The notes beneath the pieces are model-generated. The model was not told the DNA's origin. It saw nothing but the letters and a program-made list of their open reading frames with translations, and did no database searches. Both the position numbers and the translations under genes were made by a program. DNA of 64,000 nucleotides from Rhizobium indicum (GTDB lineage: Bacteria > Pseudomonadota > Alphaproteobacteria > Rhizobiales > Rhizobiaceae): assembly GCF_005862305.2 (NCBI RefSeq), contig NZ_CP054021.1:3947501-4011500 (forward strand), read 5' to 3'. The stretch's first letter is position 1, and the number at the start of each line of letters is the position of its first letter. This document shows, piece by piece, positions 19,142 to 27,550 of the stretch.

Positions 19142-19743
19142 ATGATCACCGCACTCTACAGCGATCAGGTCATCGCCGAAAACGCGCCGATGGACCGCCG
19201 GCTTGCCGCGCTCGTCCTCGCGCGCGGAAACCGCATCGGCTACATCGCATCCGGTCCGTGCTTTCCGGTGACGAAGAGATCGGCCGGCTGTTTTCCTGCG
19301 ACGCCATCCATCTTTCCGGTGGGCATACCGGCGATTTTCTGAGACGGCTGCGCCGAAACGGCATGCTGGACAAGCTGCGCTCATGGGCATTGGACGACGG
19401 CATTCTCGTCGGAACCAGCGCCGGGGCGATTTTGATGACGCCGACCATCGCCGTCGACGCGCTCTTTTTCGGCGGTCCGCCTGATGCGGTGCAGGATGGC
19501 GCGGCTCTTGATCTCTTGCCCTTCGAATTCTTCCCGCATCTGAACGACGATCCCGGCTATCTCTCCGCGCTGCTGCGCTACAGCGAGACGACGGCAAGAC
19601 CCATTCTCGCGTGCCGGGACGGCGAAGGTCTCATCCTCGGCAACGGGTTCGTCGAGATCTTCGGCGCTCCGCTGACGATTTCCGGCGGTTTTGCCGAAGC
19701 TGCCGATCGCAGCCGCATCGCCGATCTGCTGTCGCGTGCCTAA
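19142..19743 (+). pseudogene. Peptidase E-like gene broken by internal deletion/frameshift
   Basis: The N-terminus (MITALYSDQVIAENAPMDRR to GYIASGP) is read from ATG 19142, which has GGAG just upstream. The rest (VLSGDEEIGRLFSCDAIHLSGGHTGDF through VGTSAGAILMTPTIAVDALF to the stop at 19743) lies in another frame. The catalytic GTSAGA motif of S51 peptidase/type-1 glutamine-amidotransferase-like proteins survives, but relatives have about 30-35 more residues between SGP and the later part. Both a deletion and a frame change thus appear near 19255-19262. A functional protein is unlikely. Confidence 0.75.
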
Positions 19744-19906
19744 AAGCTGCCGAGAAGGCTGTGTATTATCTCTGCCTTATACTTGATCTGCTAATTCAGC
19801 AGGCCTTGAACTACGACGACTCGATTACAGTTATTTTGCGGGCCGCCGGAATAAAATAAGAACCGTTAGATCATCGGCGGCGCATTCATCGACGGAGAAG
19901 ATGCCC

Positions 19907-20239
19907 ATGCGCAGCATTCTGACGTGTGTGATGATTGCGTATGCGTCGTTGGCGACGGCTCACGACGCACCTTCGGGGTGGAGTTATGACCCCTATTGTT
20001 GCAACGGCAACAGTCATAATGGCGATTGCCAAATGATCCCTTCGAAAAGCGTGGCGGTGACGCCAGGCGGATATCGTGTGACGCTGATGCCGGGCGACCA
20101 CCGGCTGGTCACCCATGCTCATGTCTTCCTGCTGCCGATGACGAAGGCGATGCAATCCGGCGACAACGACTATCATCTCTGTCTGTTCCCGAACGAGGAC
20201 ACGCCGCGCTGCTTCTATGCGCCGGAAATGGGATTTTGA
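19907..20239 (+). CDS. Small secreted Cys-containing protein, unknown
   Basis: A 110-residue protein with a short signal peptide (MRSILTCVMIAYASLATA). The mature part has DPYCCNGNSHNGDCQ and LCLFPNEDTPRCFYAP, five cysteines that could form disulfides in the periplasm. ATG 19907 is preferred because GGAG is 9 bases upstream; ATG 19901 is only 3 bases from it. The family occurs in rhizobia without known function. It stands alone, followed by a strong bidirectional hairpin. Confidence 0.7.
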   Translation: MRSILTCVMIAYASLATAHDAPSGWSYDPYCCNGNSHNGDCQMIPSKSVAVTPGGYRVTLMPGDHRLVTHAHVFLLPMTKAMQSGDNDYHLCLFPNEDTPRCFYAPEMGF

Positions 20240-20254
20240 AGCCGAGCCAGCGGA

Positions 20255-20282
20255 CCGGACCCGGCTCACGAACCGGGTCCGG
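20255..20282. terminator. Bidirectional hairpin between convergent genes
   Basis: A 10-bp perfect stem CCGGACCCGG/CCGGGTCCGG with an 8-base loop lies between the small secreted gene and the LysR gene. It has no long T-run on either side, so it is a likely but not textbook terminator. Confidence 0.6.
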
Positions 20283-20327
20283 CATGTCGTTGTCTGAAAA
20301 TGGCTGCACATTTTTAGGTGACATGTA

Positions 20328-21224
20328 TCAATTTCCGGCTGCCTTCATCTCTTGGAGGATCCAGTTGCGGAAGGCCTTGATCTTGGGCACGTTGCGACGG
20401 TTTTCCGGGTAGACGAGCCAGTAGGCTTTGCCGTCGCTGCGGGTCAGTTCGAAGGGTTGATAGAGCCGGCCGAGCGCGATCTCGGCCGCATAGAAGGCAG
20501 GATGAAGGATGGCGACGCCATGGCCGGCGATCGCCGCATCGGCTTCCACCGCCTGAGAGCCGAGCTGGTTGCGCGGACGCCGATCGAGATCCGTCTCCGT
20601 AACGCCGGCTGCCTCGAACCATTGTTTCCACCAGATGTCGCCGGCGTCGAAGAGGTCGAAGTTCAGGAGATCGCGTGGCTCCCTGATGCCGCCTGCCGCC
20701 TCCGCCAGCTTCGGGCTCAGCATCGGCGTAAACTCCAGTCCCATCAGCCGGTGCAGCGCCAGCCCCGGCCAGTTGCCGTCGCCCCAGCGGATGCCGACAT
20801 CGATCTGCTCGCGGGCGAAGTCGATGATATCCGAACTCGCCTGAAAGCGCACCGCGATGGCCGGATGCTTTAAGTGGAAGGAGCCGAGGCGCGGCGCCAG
20901 CCACTTCGAGGCGAAGGTATGGGTCGAACTGATGGCGAGCGTGCCTTCGACGCTGTCGCGGGCTGTTGCCATCGCGTCGTGCAGCATAGCGAAAGCTTCG
21001 GTCACCTTCGGCGCCAGCCGCTCGCCGGTGTCTGTCAGTGCGATCTGGCGGGGACGGCGCAGGAAGAGCGGCTCGCCGACATTCTCCTCCAGCAGCTTGA
21101 TCTGGTAGCTGACGGCGGTCTGCGTCATGCCGAGCTCATCGCCCGCCTTGGTGAAACTTCCGAGCCGGGCAGCGGCCTCGAAGACGCGCAACGCATTCAG
21201 CGGGAATTGTTTGGACAGTTTCAT
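20328..21224 (-). CDS. LysR-type regulator, GcvA-like
   Basis: A 298-residue LysR-family transcription factor. The N-terminal winged HTH (LNALRVFEAAARLGSFTKAGDELGMTQTAVSYQ) begins at residue 9, followed by the co-inducer domain; the LRVFEAAAR and VGIRWGDGNWPGL segments match the GcvA subgroup. It is divergent from a small ORF (21326) and ends towards the small secreted gene. In this class the target is usually the divergent neighbour plus the regulator itself; nothing here shows the inducer. Confidence 0.88.
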   Translation of the reverse strand: MKLSKQFPLNALRVFEAAARLGSFTKAGDELGMTQTAVSYQIKLLEENVGEPLFLRRPRQIALTDTGERLAPKVTEAFAMLHDAMATARDSVEGTLAISSTHTFASKWLAPRLGSFHLKHPAIAVRFQASSDIIDFAREQIDVGIRWGDGNWPGLALHRLMGLEFTPMLSPKLAEAAGGIREPRDLLNFDLFDAGDIWWKQWFEAAGVTETDLDRRPRNQLGSQAVEADAAIAGHGVAILHPAFYAAEIALGRLYQPFELTRSDGKAYWLVYPENRRNVPKIKAFRNWILQEMKAAGN

Positions 21225-21325
21225 GGATAAGTTCTCTTGATGCAGGCAGACGGTTGTTCGATTGGAATTGCAGCATTTTTGGCCGCAAACTGCAACTCAT
21301 ACCATCAAACCATCGAGGTGATGTC

Positions 21326-21517
21326 ATGGATTGCTATGCTATCGAACAGAGCCCGCCGCAGCCGACCATCGGAATTTTCCGGCGCATCGGCGGCCGGCTG
21401 GCGCGGATCTGGCGCATGCCCAGCCTCGATCTCGACACGGCGCCCGATCGCGTCAAGCGCGATCTCGGTTTCCTCGACGGACGCGATCCCTATTGCGAAG
21501 ACGAGCGCATGCGGTAG
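21326..21517 (+). CDS. Small DUF1127-like basic protein
   Basis: A 63-residue protein (MDCYAIEQ...) with GAGGTGA 5-7 bases before the ATG. Its tail, LDTAPDRVKRDLGFLDGRDP, resembles the C-terminal half of small rhizobial DUF1127-type proteins, some of which affect RNA turnover, but the arginine-rich core is short. It lies divergent from the LysR gene and overlaps the 3' end of xdhC on the other strand by 28 bases. LysR control of this ORF is an inference from position. Confidence 0.6.
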   Translation: MDCYAIEQSPPQPTIGIFRRIGGRLARIWRMPSLDLDTAPDRVKRDLGFLDGRDPYCEDERMR

Positions 21518-22308
21518 GCGCCAAGCGCCGTCAGGATCTCGGCGGCGGTCATGGCGGCGATCACTTCAGGGCGCTTGTCTCTGACCGCCGCGCCGCCGAT
21601 CGGCAGCGTCAGCCGCTCGAGCCAGGCACGCTCACCGCCGCCTTCACGGGAAAGCCAGCTGGCGAAGGTGGCGCGCTTGGTTGCCGAGCCGATCATGCCG
21701 GCATAGGCGAGATCCGTTCTTTCCAGCGCTTCGCGGGCGATGAGGAAATCCAGCGCGTGGTCGTGCGTCAGGATGACGACCGCGCCGCCAGCCGGAATAT
21801 CCTTCACCAGCGCTTCGGGCATCGGCATGAGCCGCGTCTTCGTCTCGGGCGGCAGGTTGGCAAGTTCCTCCTGCCGTGTTTCGACGACCGTCACCGACAG
21901 CGGCAGCGGCGCAAGGGCCATTGCCAGCGCCCGGCCGACATGGCCGGCGCCGAAGAGATAGACTTCGGGCAGGCGCTCGATCTCACTGGTTAGCCTGGCT
22001 CCGATTTCTTCGGCAACCGCCTGCGTCACCCGGCGAAACCGCAGCTGCGTGCGCCCACCGCAGCACTGACCGATGTCAGGCCCGAGCGGAATATCCATCT
22101 CCGCCATCCCGCCGGTTCCCGCCAACATGTCCCGCGCATTCGTGATCGCCATGAATTCGAACTGGCCGCCGCCGATCGTGCCCCACAATGCGGTTTGCGA
22201 TACCAGCATGAAGGTACCGGCCTCGCGTGGGGTCGAGCCTTGTGTGCCGGTGATGTCGACGAGGATGCTGTCGGGGTGGGCGGTGAGGAAGGGGAGGATG
22301 TCGGTCAT
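21490..22308 (-). CDS. xdhC: Xanthine dehydrogenase accessory protein
   Basis: A 272-residue XdhC, which binds molybdenum cofactor, helps its sulfuration and inserts it into XdhB. It has the N-terminal ITGTQGSTPREAGTFMLV and GTIGGGQFEF motifs and a C-terminal Rossmann-like segment YLFGAGHVGRALAMAL with AGMIGSATKRATF. It follows xdhB in the same direction, but a 290-base stretch with a long inverted repeat lies between them, so it may depend on read-through or its own promoter. Confidence 0.92.
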   Translation of the reverse strand: MTDILPFLTAHPDSILVDITGTQGSTPREAGTFMLVSQTALWGTIGGGQFEFMAITNARDMLAGTGGMAEMDIPLGPDIGQCCGGRTQLRFRRVTQAVAEEIGARLTSEIERLPEVYLFGAGHVGRALAMALAPLPLSVTVVETRQEELANLPPETKTRLMPMPEALVKDIPAGGAVVILTHDHALDFLIAREALERTDLAYAGMIGSATKRATFASWLSREGGGERAWLERLTLPIGGAAVRDKRPEVIAAMTAAEILTALGAYRMRSSSQ

Positions 22309-22340
22309 CGGTGGATGGTCGATGCGTTGGTAGGTGTGTC

Positions 22341-22534
22341 ACCCCCCTCTGTCCTGCCGGACATCTCCCCCACAAGGGGGGAGATCGGTATGAGGCGGCG
22401 GCCTCCCGGAACAGAGAAATCGTAGCGTAGAACCGAACTTTGGTGATGTAGCGGCAGGATAGCGAGGCGCAGAGCATACCGTCTTGCTGATCTCCCCCCT
22501 TGTGGGGGAGATGTCCGGCAGGACAGAGGGGGGT
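22341..22534. repeat. Perfect 46-bp inverted repeat, RIME-like element
   Basis: Two 46-base arms (22341-22386 and 22489-22534) are exact reverse complements, each itself nearly palindromic (CATCTCCCCCAC...GGGGGGAGAT). About 100 bases separate them. A second copy of the family is at 44369-44541. The form resembles the Rhizobium-specific intergenic mosaic elements described in rhizobia. It sits between xdhB and xdhC. Confidence 0.85.
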
Positions 22535-22601
22535 ATCGCTCACTCCAAGCTCTCTGCCCGTCCTGCTCAACCAACAAACGAGCCGGACGCGTTTCCATCT
22601 C

Positions 22602-24941
22602 TTACACCTGCTTCATCCGCTCGACCGCCATCAGCACCCGCTCCGGCGTCGCCGGGGCGTCGAGCCTCGGGCAGACCTTGTAGTTGGCCACACTTGCTGC
22701 CGCCATCGACAAGGCTTCCAGTACCGAGATCGCCAGCATCAAGGGTGGTTCGCCGACGGCCTTGGAGCGGCCGACGGCGGCCTCAGTGTTCTCGGACCAT
22801 TCGGCGAGGCGCACGTTGAAGATCTTCGGACGGTCGGAAGCGAGCGGGATCTTGTAGGTCGAGGGGGCATGGGTGCGCAGCCGGCCCTTGTCGTCCCACC
22901 AGAGTTCTTCCGTCGTCAGCCAGCCCAGTCCCTGCACGAAGGCGCCTTCGACCTGGCCTATATCGATCGCCGGATTCAGCGAGCGGCCGACATCGTGGAG
23001 GATGTCGGTGCGGTCGATCAGATATTCGCCCGTCAGCGTGTCGATCGAAACCTCGGTGCAGGAGGCGCCGTAGGCGAAATAATAGAAGGGCGTGCCGCGG
23101 CCGGCCTTGCGGTCCCAGTGGATCTTCGGCGTCTTGTAGAAACCGGCGGCAGAAAGCTGGACGCGGGCGAAATAGGCCTGCTTGATGAAATCGGGGAAGG
23201 GGATCTCGATCTCGCCGACCCGCACGCGGTTCGGCAGGAAGACGACGTCGGCGGCCCCAACATCCCATTTCTCGGCGGCAAAGGCGACCAGCCGTTCCTT
23301 GATCTGGCGGGCGGCGTCATAGGCGGCCATGCCGTTCAAGTCCGAGCCGGAGGAGGCGGCGGTGGCCGAGGTGTTCGGCACCTTGGCCGTCGTCGTCGCG
23401 GTGATCTTGACGCGATCGATATCGACCTGGAAGCTGTCGGCCAGCACCTGCGCCACCTTGGTATAGAGGCCCTGGCCCATTTCGGTGCCGCCATGGTTCA
23501 GGTGGATCGAGCCGTCCTGGTAGATGTGGACGAGGGCGCCGGCCTGGTTGAAGGCGGTCATGGTGAAGGAGATGCCGAATTTCACCGGCGTCAGCGCGAT
23601 GCCCTTTCTGATATAGCGGCTGTCGCGGTTGAAGGCGATGATGGCGTTGCGCCGCGCCCGGTATTCGGCCGTTTCCTCCAGCTCCTCGACGATGCGGGCG
23701 ATGATATTGTCCTCAACCTCCTGATGGTAGGGGGTGAGTGTGCGCTCCGAACCCGGCTGGCCGTAGAAATTCAGCTTGCGGACATCGAGCGGGTCCTTGC
23801 TGACGGCATAGGCGATCTCCTCGATGAAGCGTTCGGCGCCGAGCATGCCCTGCGGGCCACCGAAGCCGCGAAAGGCTGTGTTGGAGACGGTGTGCGTCTT
23901 CAGCGGCTTCGAGGTCAGATGCACATGCGGATAGAAATAGCTGGAATCGGCATGGAAGAGGGCACGGTCCGTCACCGGCCCTGAGAGGTCCGAGGAGAAG
24001 CCGCAACGCGCAGCATAGGTCGCGTCGACCGCGTGGATGCGGCCTTCGGCGTCGAAGCCGAGTTCGTAATCGACGAGGAAATCGTGGCGCTTGCCGGTGG
24101 CGCTCATGTCCTCGTCGCGGTCTGGACGGAATTTGATCGCGCAGCCGAGCTTTTTGGCGGCGATGGCGGCGAGGGCTGCGAACTGATTGCCTTGCGTCTC
24201 CTTGCCGCCGAAGCCGCCGCCCATGCGGCGCACATTGACGGTCACGGCGTTCGAAGGAATGTCGAGCACGTGGCCGACGATGTGCTGGATCTCGCTCGGG
24301 TGCTGCGTCGAGGACCAGACGGTAACCTCGTCATCCTCGCCAGGGATCGCCGTGGCGATATGGCCTTCGAGGTAGAAATGCTCCTGCCCGCCGATGCGCA
24401 TCTGACCTTTCAGACGCATGGCGGCATTGGTCATTTCCGTGTCCGGCTCGCCGCGCCGCAGCGTCATCGGGGTGATGACGAGCGGGCTGCCATTGGCGAG
24501 CGCGCCGTCGATATCGCTCCAATGCGGCAGGTCGCGATAGTCGATCTTTGCCAGTCGCGCGGCGCGGCGGGCGGCATTACGCGTCTCGGCGATGACGGCA
24601 AAGATCGGCTGGCCATGAAACTGAACCAAAGTTTCGGCCAGCAGCGGCTCGTCATGGCTGCCGTTGGAGCTGACGTCGTTGACGCCGGGCACGTCCTTGC
24701 CGGTGAAGACCCAGACGACGCCGGGATAGGCGGCGACCGCGGAAAGGTCGATGCTGAGGATTTCGGCATGCGCCCGGTCGGAGAGGCCGAGGGCGCCATG
24801 CAGCAGACCTGCGGGTTCGGGAATATCGTCGATATAATCGGCGGTTCCGGTGACATGCTTATGCGCTGAATCATGCCGCAGCGAGCCGTGCATCGGGCCT
24901 GCGATGATGGCCTTGCGGTCTTCGAAGGTGGATTTGTCCAT
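22602..24941 (-). CDS. xdhB: Xanthine dehydrogenase, molybdopterin subunit
   Basis: A 779-residue large subunit of bacterial xanthine dehydrogenase, oxidising hypoxanthine and xanthine to urate. Recognised segments: GTADYIDDIPEPAGLLHGAL at the N-terminus, EGHIATAIPGEDDEV, the Moco-contacting RRMGGGFGGKETQ, NTAFRGFGGPQGML and the catalytic-Glu segment EGAFVQGLGWLTTEELWW followed by VGEPPLML. ATG 24941 has AGGAGG immediately upstream; the open frame extends to 25139 but without homology. It works with XdhA (FeS/FAD) and XdhC. S. meliloti has the same bdhA-xdhA2-xdhB2 order. Confidence 0.95.
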   Translation of the reverse strand: MDKSTFEDRKAIIAGPMHGSLRHDSAHKHVTGTADYIDDIPEPAGLLHGALGLSDRAHAEILSIDLSAVAAYPGVVWVFTGKDVPGVNDVSSNGSHDEPLLAETLVQFHGQPIFAVIAETRNAARRAARLAKIDYRDLPHWSDIDGALANGSPLVITPMTLRRGEPDTEMTNAAMRLKGQMRIGGQEHFYLEGHIATAIPGEDDEVTVWSSTQHPSEIQHIVGHVLDIPSNAVTVNVRRMGGGFGGKETQGNQFAALAAIAAKKLGCAIKFRPDRDEDMSATGKRHDFLVDYELGFDAEGRIHAVDATYAARCGFSSDLSGPVTDRALFHADSSYFYPHVHLTSKPLKTHTVSNTAFRGFGGPQGMLGAERFIEEIAYAVSKDPLDVRKLNFYGQPGSERTLTPYHQEVEDNIIARIVEELEETAEYRARRNAIIAFNRDSRYIRKGIALTPVKFGISFTMTAFNQAGALVHIYQDGSIHLNHGGTEMGQGLYTKVAQVLADSFQVDIDRVKITATTTAKVPNTSATAASSGSDLNGMAAYDAARQIKERLVAFAAEKWDVGAADVVFLPNRVRVGEIEIPFPDFIKQAYFARVQLSAAGFYKTPKIHWDRKAGRGTPFYYFAYGASCTEVSIDTLTGEYLIDRTDILHDVGRSLNPAIDIGQVEGAFVQGLGWLTTEELWWDDKGRLRTHAPSTYKIPLASDRPKIFNVRLAEWSENTEAAVGRSKAVGEPPLMLAISVLEALSMAAASVANYKVCPRLDAPATPERVLMAVERMKQV

Positions 24942-24980
24942 TAGATACCTCCTTCGCGAGAACGTGTGGTGCCGTGCGGC

Positions 24981-25096
24981 CCCGTCATCCGCCCTTCGGG
25001 CACCTTCTCCCCGAGGGGAGAAGGGGGAAAAGAGACGGCGCGGCAGTCCCTTCTCCCCAGCGGGGAGAAGGTGGCGGCAGCCGGATGAGGGGGGTG
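24981..25096. repeat. Palindromic intergenic repeat inside the xdhAB operon
   Basis: Two outward-facing arms, CGTCATCCGCCCTTCGGGCA...CTTCTCCCCGAGGGGAGAAGG and its imperfect complement with CTTCTCCCCAGCGGGGAGAAGG...CCGGATGAGGGG, fill the gap between xdhA and xdhB. A related copy lies at 40080-40240. In RNA it would fold into strong stem-loops between the two coding regions. Confidence 0.8.
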
Positions 25097-25122
25097 CTTT
25101 GCGCTGACATGTATCATCTTCA

Positions 25123-26589
25123 TCACGCCACCTCCTCAAACCGCTTCAGCTCAGCCGGCGCTCCAACCGTTTCCAGATAGAACCGCGTCAACAGGTTCTT
25201 CGCCGTCAGCTGGCGGTATTCCGCCGTGGCGCGCCAGTCGGTCAGCGGTTGGTAATCGGCGTCGAATGCGGGGCGGGCTGCGTCGATCGTCGCTTCCGTC
25301 CATGGTTTGCCGATCAGCGCCGCCTCCACCGTGCGGGCGCGTTTCGGCGTTGCCGCCATGCCGCCGAAGGCGATGCGGATGTCGGTAACGATTTCGGCCT
25401 CGTCGAGCGTCAGGAGGAAGGCGCCGAGCACGGCAGTGATGTCCTCGTCGCGGCGCTTAGTGATCTTGTAGGCGGCAAAGCGGCTCATTGCTGCCGGATA
25501 GGGAAGGAAGACGCTCTCGACGAATTCGCCGGGCTTCCGATCCTGCTTGCCATAGGCGATGAAGAAATCCTCGAGCGGCATTCTGCGCTGGCCTTGCAGG
25601 GACCGCAGCGTCAGTGTCGCGCCGAGCGCGATCAGCGGTGGCGGGCTGTCGCCGATCGGCGAGCCGTTGGCGATGTTGCCGCCAATCGTGCCCATGTTGC
25701 GCACCTGCTCGCCACCGATGCGATCGATCAGCCGCCCGATCGCCGGGATTTTCGTGGAGATCGCCTCGAAGGCCTTGGTGTAGCTGACGCCAGCGCCGAT
25801 GGTAACGCCGTCCTCGCCTTCCGTGACCGACTGCAATTCGCTGAGGTGGCTGATGAAGACGACCGGGCTTAACCTGCGCAGCTGCTTCGTCACCCAGAGG
25901 CCGACATCGGTCGCGCCGGCGACGATAATTGCGTCGGGTTCCTGCGAGAGGACTTCGGCCAGTGCCTGCATCGAAGCCGGCACGATCAGCCGGTCTTCGC
26001 CATTGGCAATCCTGATCGTGCCGCTCGCCTGCATTGCCCAAAGCCGCGCAACGATTTCAGAGCGCGTCCGTTCCAGCGGGTCGAAGAGCGTGCTCGGCCG
26101 CATCAGGCTCACCTGCTCGGCGGCCTTGACGATCGGCTCATAGCCCGTGCAGCGACAGAGATTGCCTTGCAGCGCCTTTTCGATTTCCTGGCGGCTCGGC
26201 TTTTCCTTGGCGAGCCAGAGACCATAAAGTGACATGACGAAGCCCGGGGTACAGAAGCCGCATTGCGAGCCATGACAATCGACCAATGCCTGCTGCACCG
26301 GATGCAGCGCGCCGTCCCTGCCGGCCAGATGCTCGACCGTTACCACATGGGTGGCGTGCAGCGAGCCCATGAAACGGATGCAGGCATTGACGGATTCATA
26401 GGCGAGCTTGCCGTCCGCCAGCCGGCCGACGAGCACGGTGCAGGCGCCGCAATCGCCCTCCGCGCATCCCTCCTTGGTGCCCGTCAGGCGTCGCTTCAAC
26501 CGCAGAAAATCGAGAAGCGTCTCGGTTGGCCTGACATCAGTGAGCGTGATGTCCTCGCCATTCAGGATGAAGCGGATGCTGTCGTTCAT
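25123..26589 (-). CDS. xdhA: Xanthine dehydrogenase, FeS/FAD subunit
   Basis: A 488-residue small subunit. The plant-type [2Fe-2S] domain has CAEGDCGACTVL near residue 42, the second cluster domain has GSQCGFCTPGF and NLCRCTGYEP, and the FAD domain (about 190-480) has IVAGATDVGLWVTK and GGNIANGSPIGDSPPPLIAL. It passes electrons from the Moco site of XdhB to NAD+. It lies 27 bases downstream of bdhA and is followed by a 181-base gap holding a palindromic repeat before xdhB. Confidence 0.95.
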   Translation of the reverse strand: MNDSIRFILNGEDITLTDVRPTETLLDFLRLKRRLTGTKEGCAEGDCGACTVLVGRLADGKLAYESVNACIRFMGSLHATHVVTVEHLAGRDGALHPVQQALVDCHGSQCGFCTPGFVMSLYGLWLAKEKPSRQEIEKALQGNLCRCTGYEPIVKAAEQVSLMRPSTLFDPLERTRSEIVARLWAMQASGTIRIANGEDRLIVPASMQALAEVLSQEPDAIIVAGATDVGLWVTKQLRRLSPVVFISHLSELQSVTEGEDGVTIGAGVSYTKAFEAISTKIPAIGRLIDRIGGEQVRNMGTIGGNIANGSPIGDSPPPLIALGATLTLRSLQGQRRMPLEDFFIAYGKQDRKPGEFVESVFLPYPAAMSRFAAYKITKRRDEDITAVLGAFLLTLDEAEIVTDIRIAFGGMAATPKRARTVEAALIGKPWTEATIDAARPAFDADYQPLTDWRATAEYRQLTAKNLLTRFYLETVGAPAELKRFEEVA

Positions 26590-26616
26590 GATATTCCCGG
26601 TTGTTTTTCCAAATGG

Positions 26617-27393
26617 TTAAGCCGCCGTCCAGCCACCGTCAATCGAGATATGCGTTCCGGTCACCTGCCGGGCCGCATCGCTGGCAAGGTAGAGCGATAG
26701 CGCGCCGATTTCCTCGGCCTTGACGAATTCATGCGTCGGCTGCGCCTTGAGGATGACCTCGCTCTTTACCTGTTCCTCGGTCATGCCGCGGGCCTTGGCG
26801 GTATCCGGTATCTGCTTCTCGACGAGCGGTGTCAGCACGTAGCCGGGGCAGATGGCGTTAACGGTCACGCCGAATTCGGCAAGCTCCAGCCCTCCCGTCT
26901 TCGTCAGGCCTAATATACCATGTTTTGCCGCGACATAGGCGGATTTGAACGGGGAGGCGACGAGCCCGTGGGCGGAGGCGATGTTGATGATGCGGCCGTA
27001 CTTTTTCGCCTTCATCAGCGGGATCGCGGCGCGCATGGTATGAAAAGAACTCGACAGATTGATCGCGATGATCTGGTCCCATTTCTCGATCGGGAAATCC
27101 TCGATCTTCTCGACGTGCTGGATGCCGGCATTGTTGACCAGGACATCGACGCCGCCGAAGGTCTTGGCTGCGGTTTCGATCAGGTCGGCGATCTCGGCGG
27201 GCTTGGTCATGTCGGCCGGATGATAGAGCGCCCGGCCTTTGGAGAATGATTCAAGCCGTTCGACGATCACCTTGATTTCATCGGCCTTTCCGAAACCGTT
27301 GATGACGATGTTGTCGCCGGTTTCGGCGAAGGCAGTGGCGATCGCAAGGCCGATGCCGCTGGTGGAACCGGTGACTACGACTGTTCTGCTCAT
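26617..27393 (-). CDS. bdhA: 3-hydroxybutyrate dehydrogenase
   Basis: A 258-residue short-chain dehydrogenase with NAD-binding VTGSTSGIGLAIA, VLVNNAGIQHV, catalytic Ser-Tyr-Lys in NIASAHGLVASPFKSAYVAAKHG, and the C-terminal GTHISIDGGWTA of 3-hydroxybutyrate dehydrogenases. It oxidises D-3-hydroxybutyrate from PHB breakdown to acetoacetate. It is the first gene of a bdhA-xdhA-xdhB unit, an arrangement published for S. meliloti where the three are cotranscribed. Divergent from glpK with 157 bases between. Confidence 0.92.
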   Translation of the reverse strand: MSRTVVVTGSTSGIGLAIATAFAETGDNIVINGFGKADEIKVIVERLESFSKGRALYHPADMTKPAEIADLIETAAKTFGGVDVLVNNAGIQHVEKIEDFPIEKWDQIIAINLSSSFHTMRAAIPLMKAKKYGRIINIASAHGLVASPFKSAYVAAKHGILGLTKTGGLELAEFGVTVNAICPGYVLTPLVEKQIPDTAKARGMTEEQVKSEVILKAQPTHEFVKAEEIGALSLYLASDAARQVTGTHISIDGGWTAA

Positions 27394-27550
27394 GCTGTTC
27401 TCCCTGAAATCGCGATGCTGCGTTGCAGCGTTGGCTGCGAAGTTATGCCCAAAGCCGGCGGGCTGGCAATTCCGCTTTATTCGCTTTTCTCGCCCGCATC
27501 CGTGTCCTATTGATTTGTCACGATAATCGACATGTTAAGGGAGAGATTTC

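Noticed and set aside
22500..23984. 494-codon ORF antisense to xdhB
   Set aside because: Shadow frame; composition is typical of reverse-frame high-GC translations (Asp/Gly/Val/His-rich) and lacks motifs.
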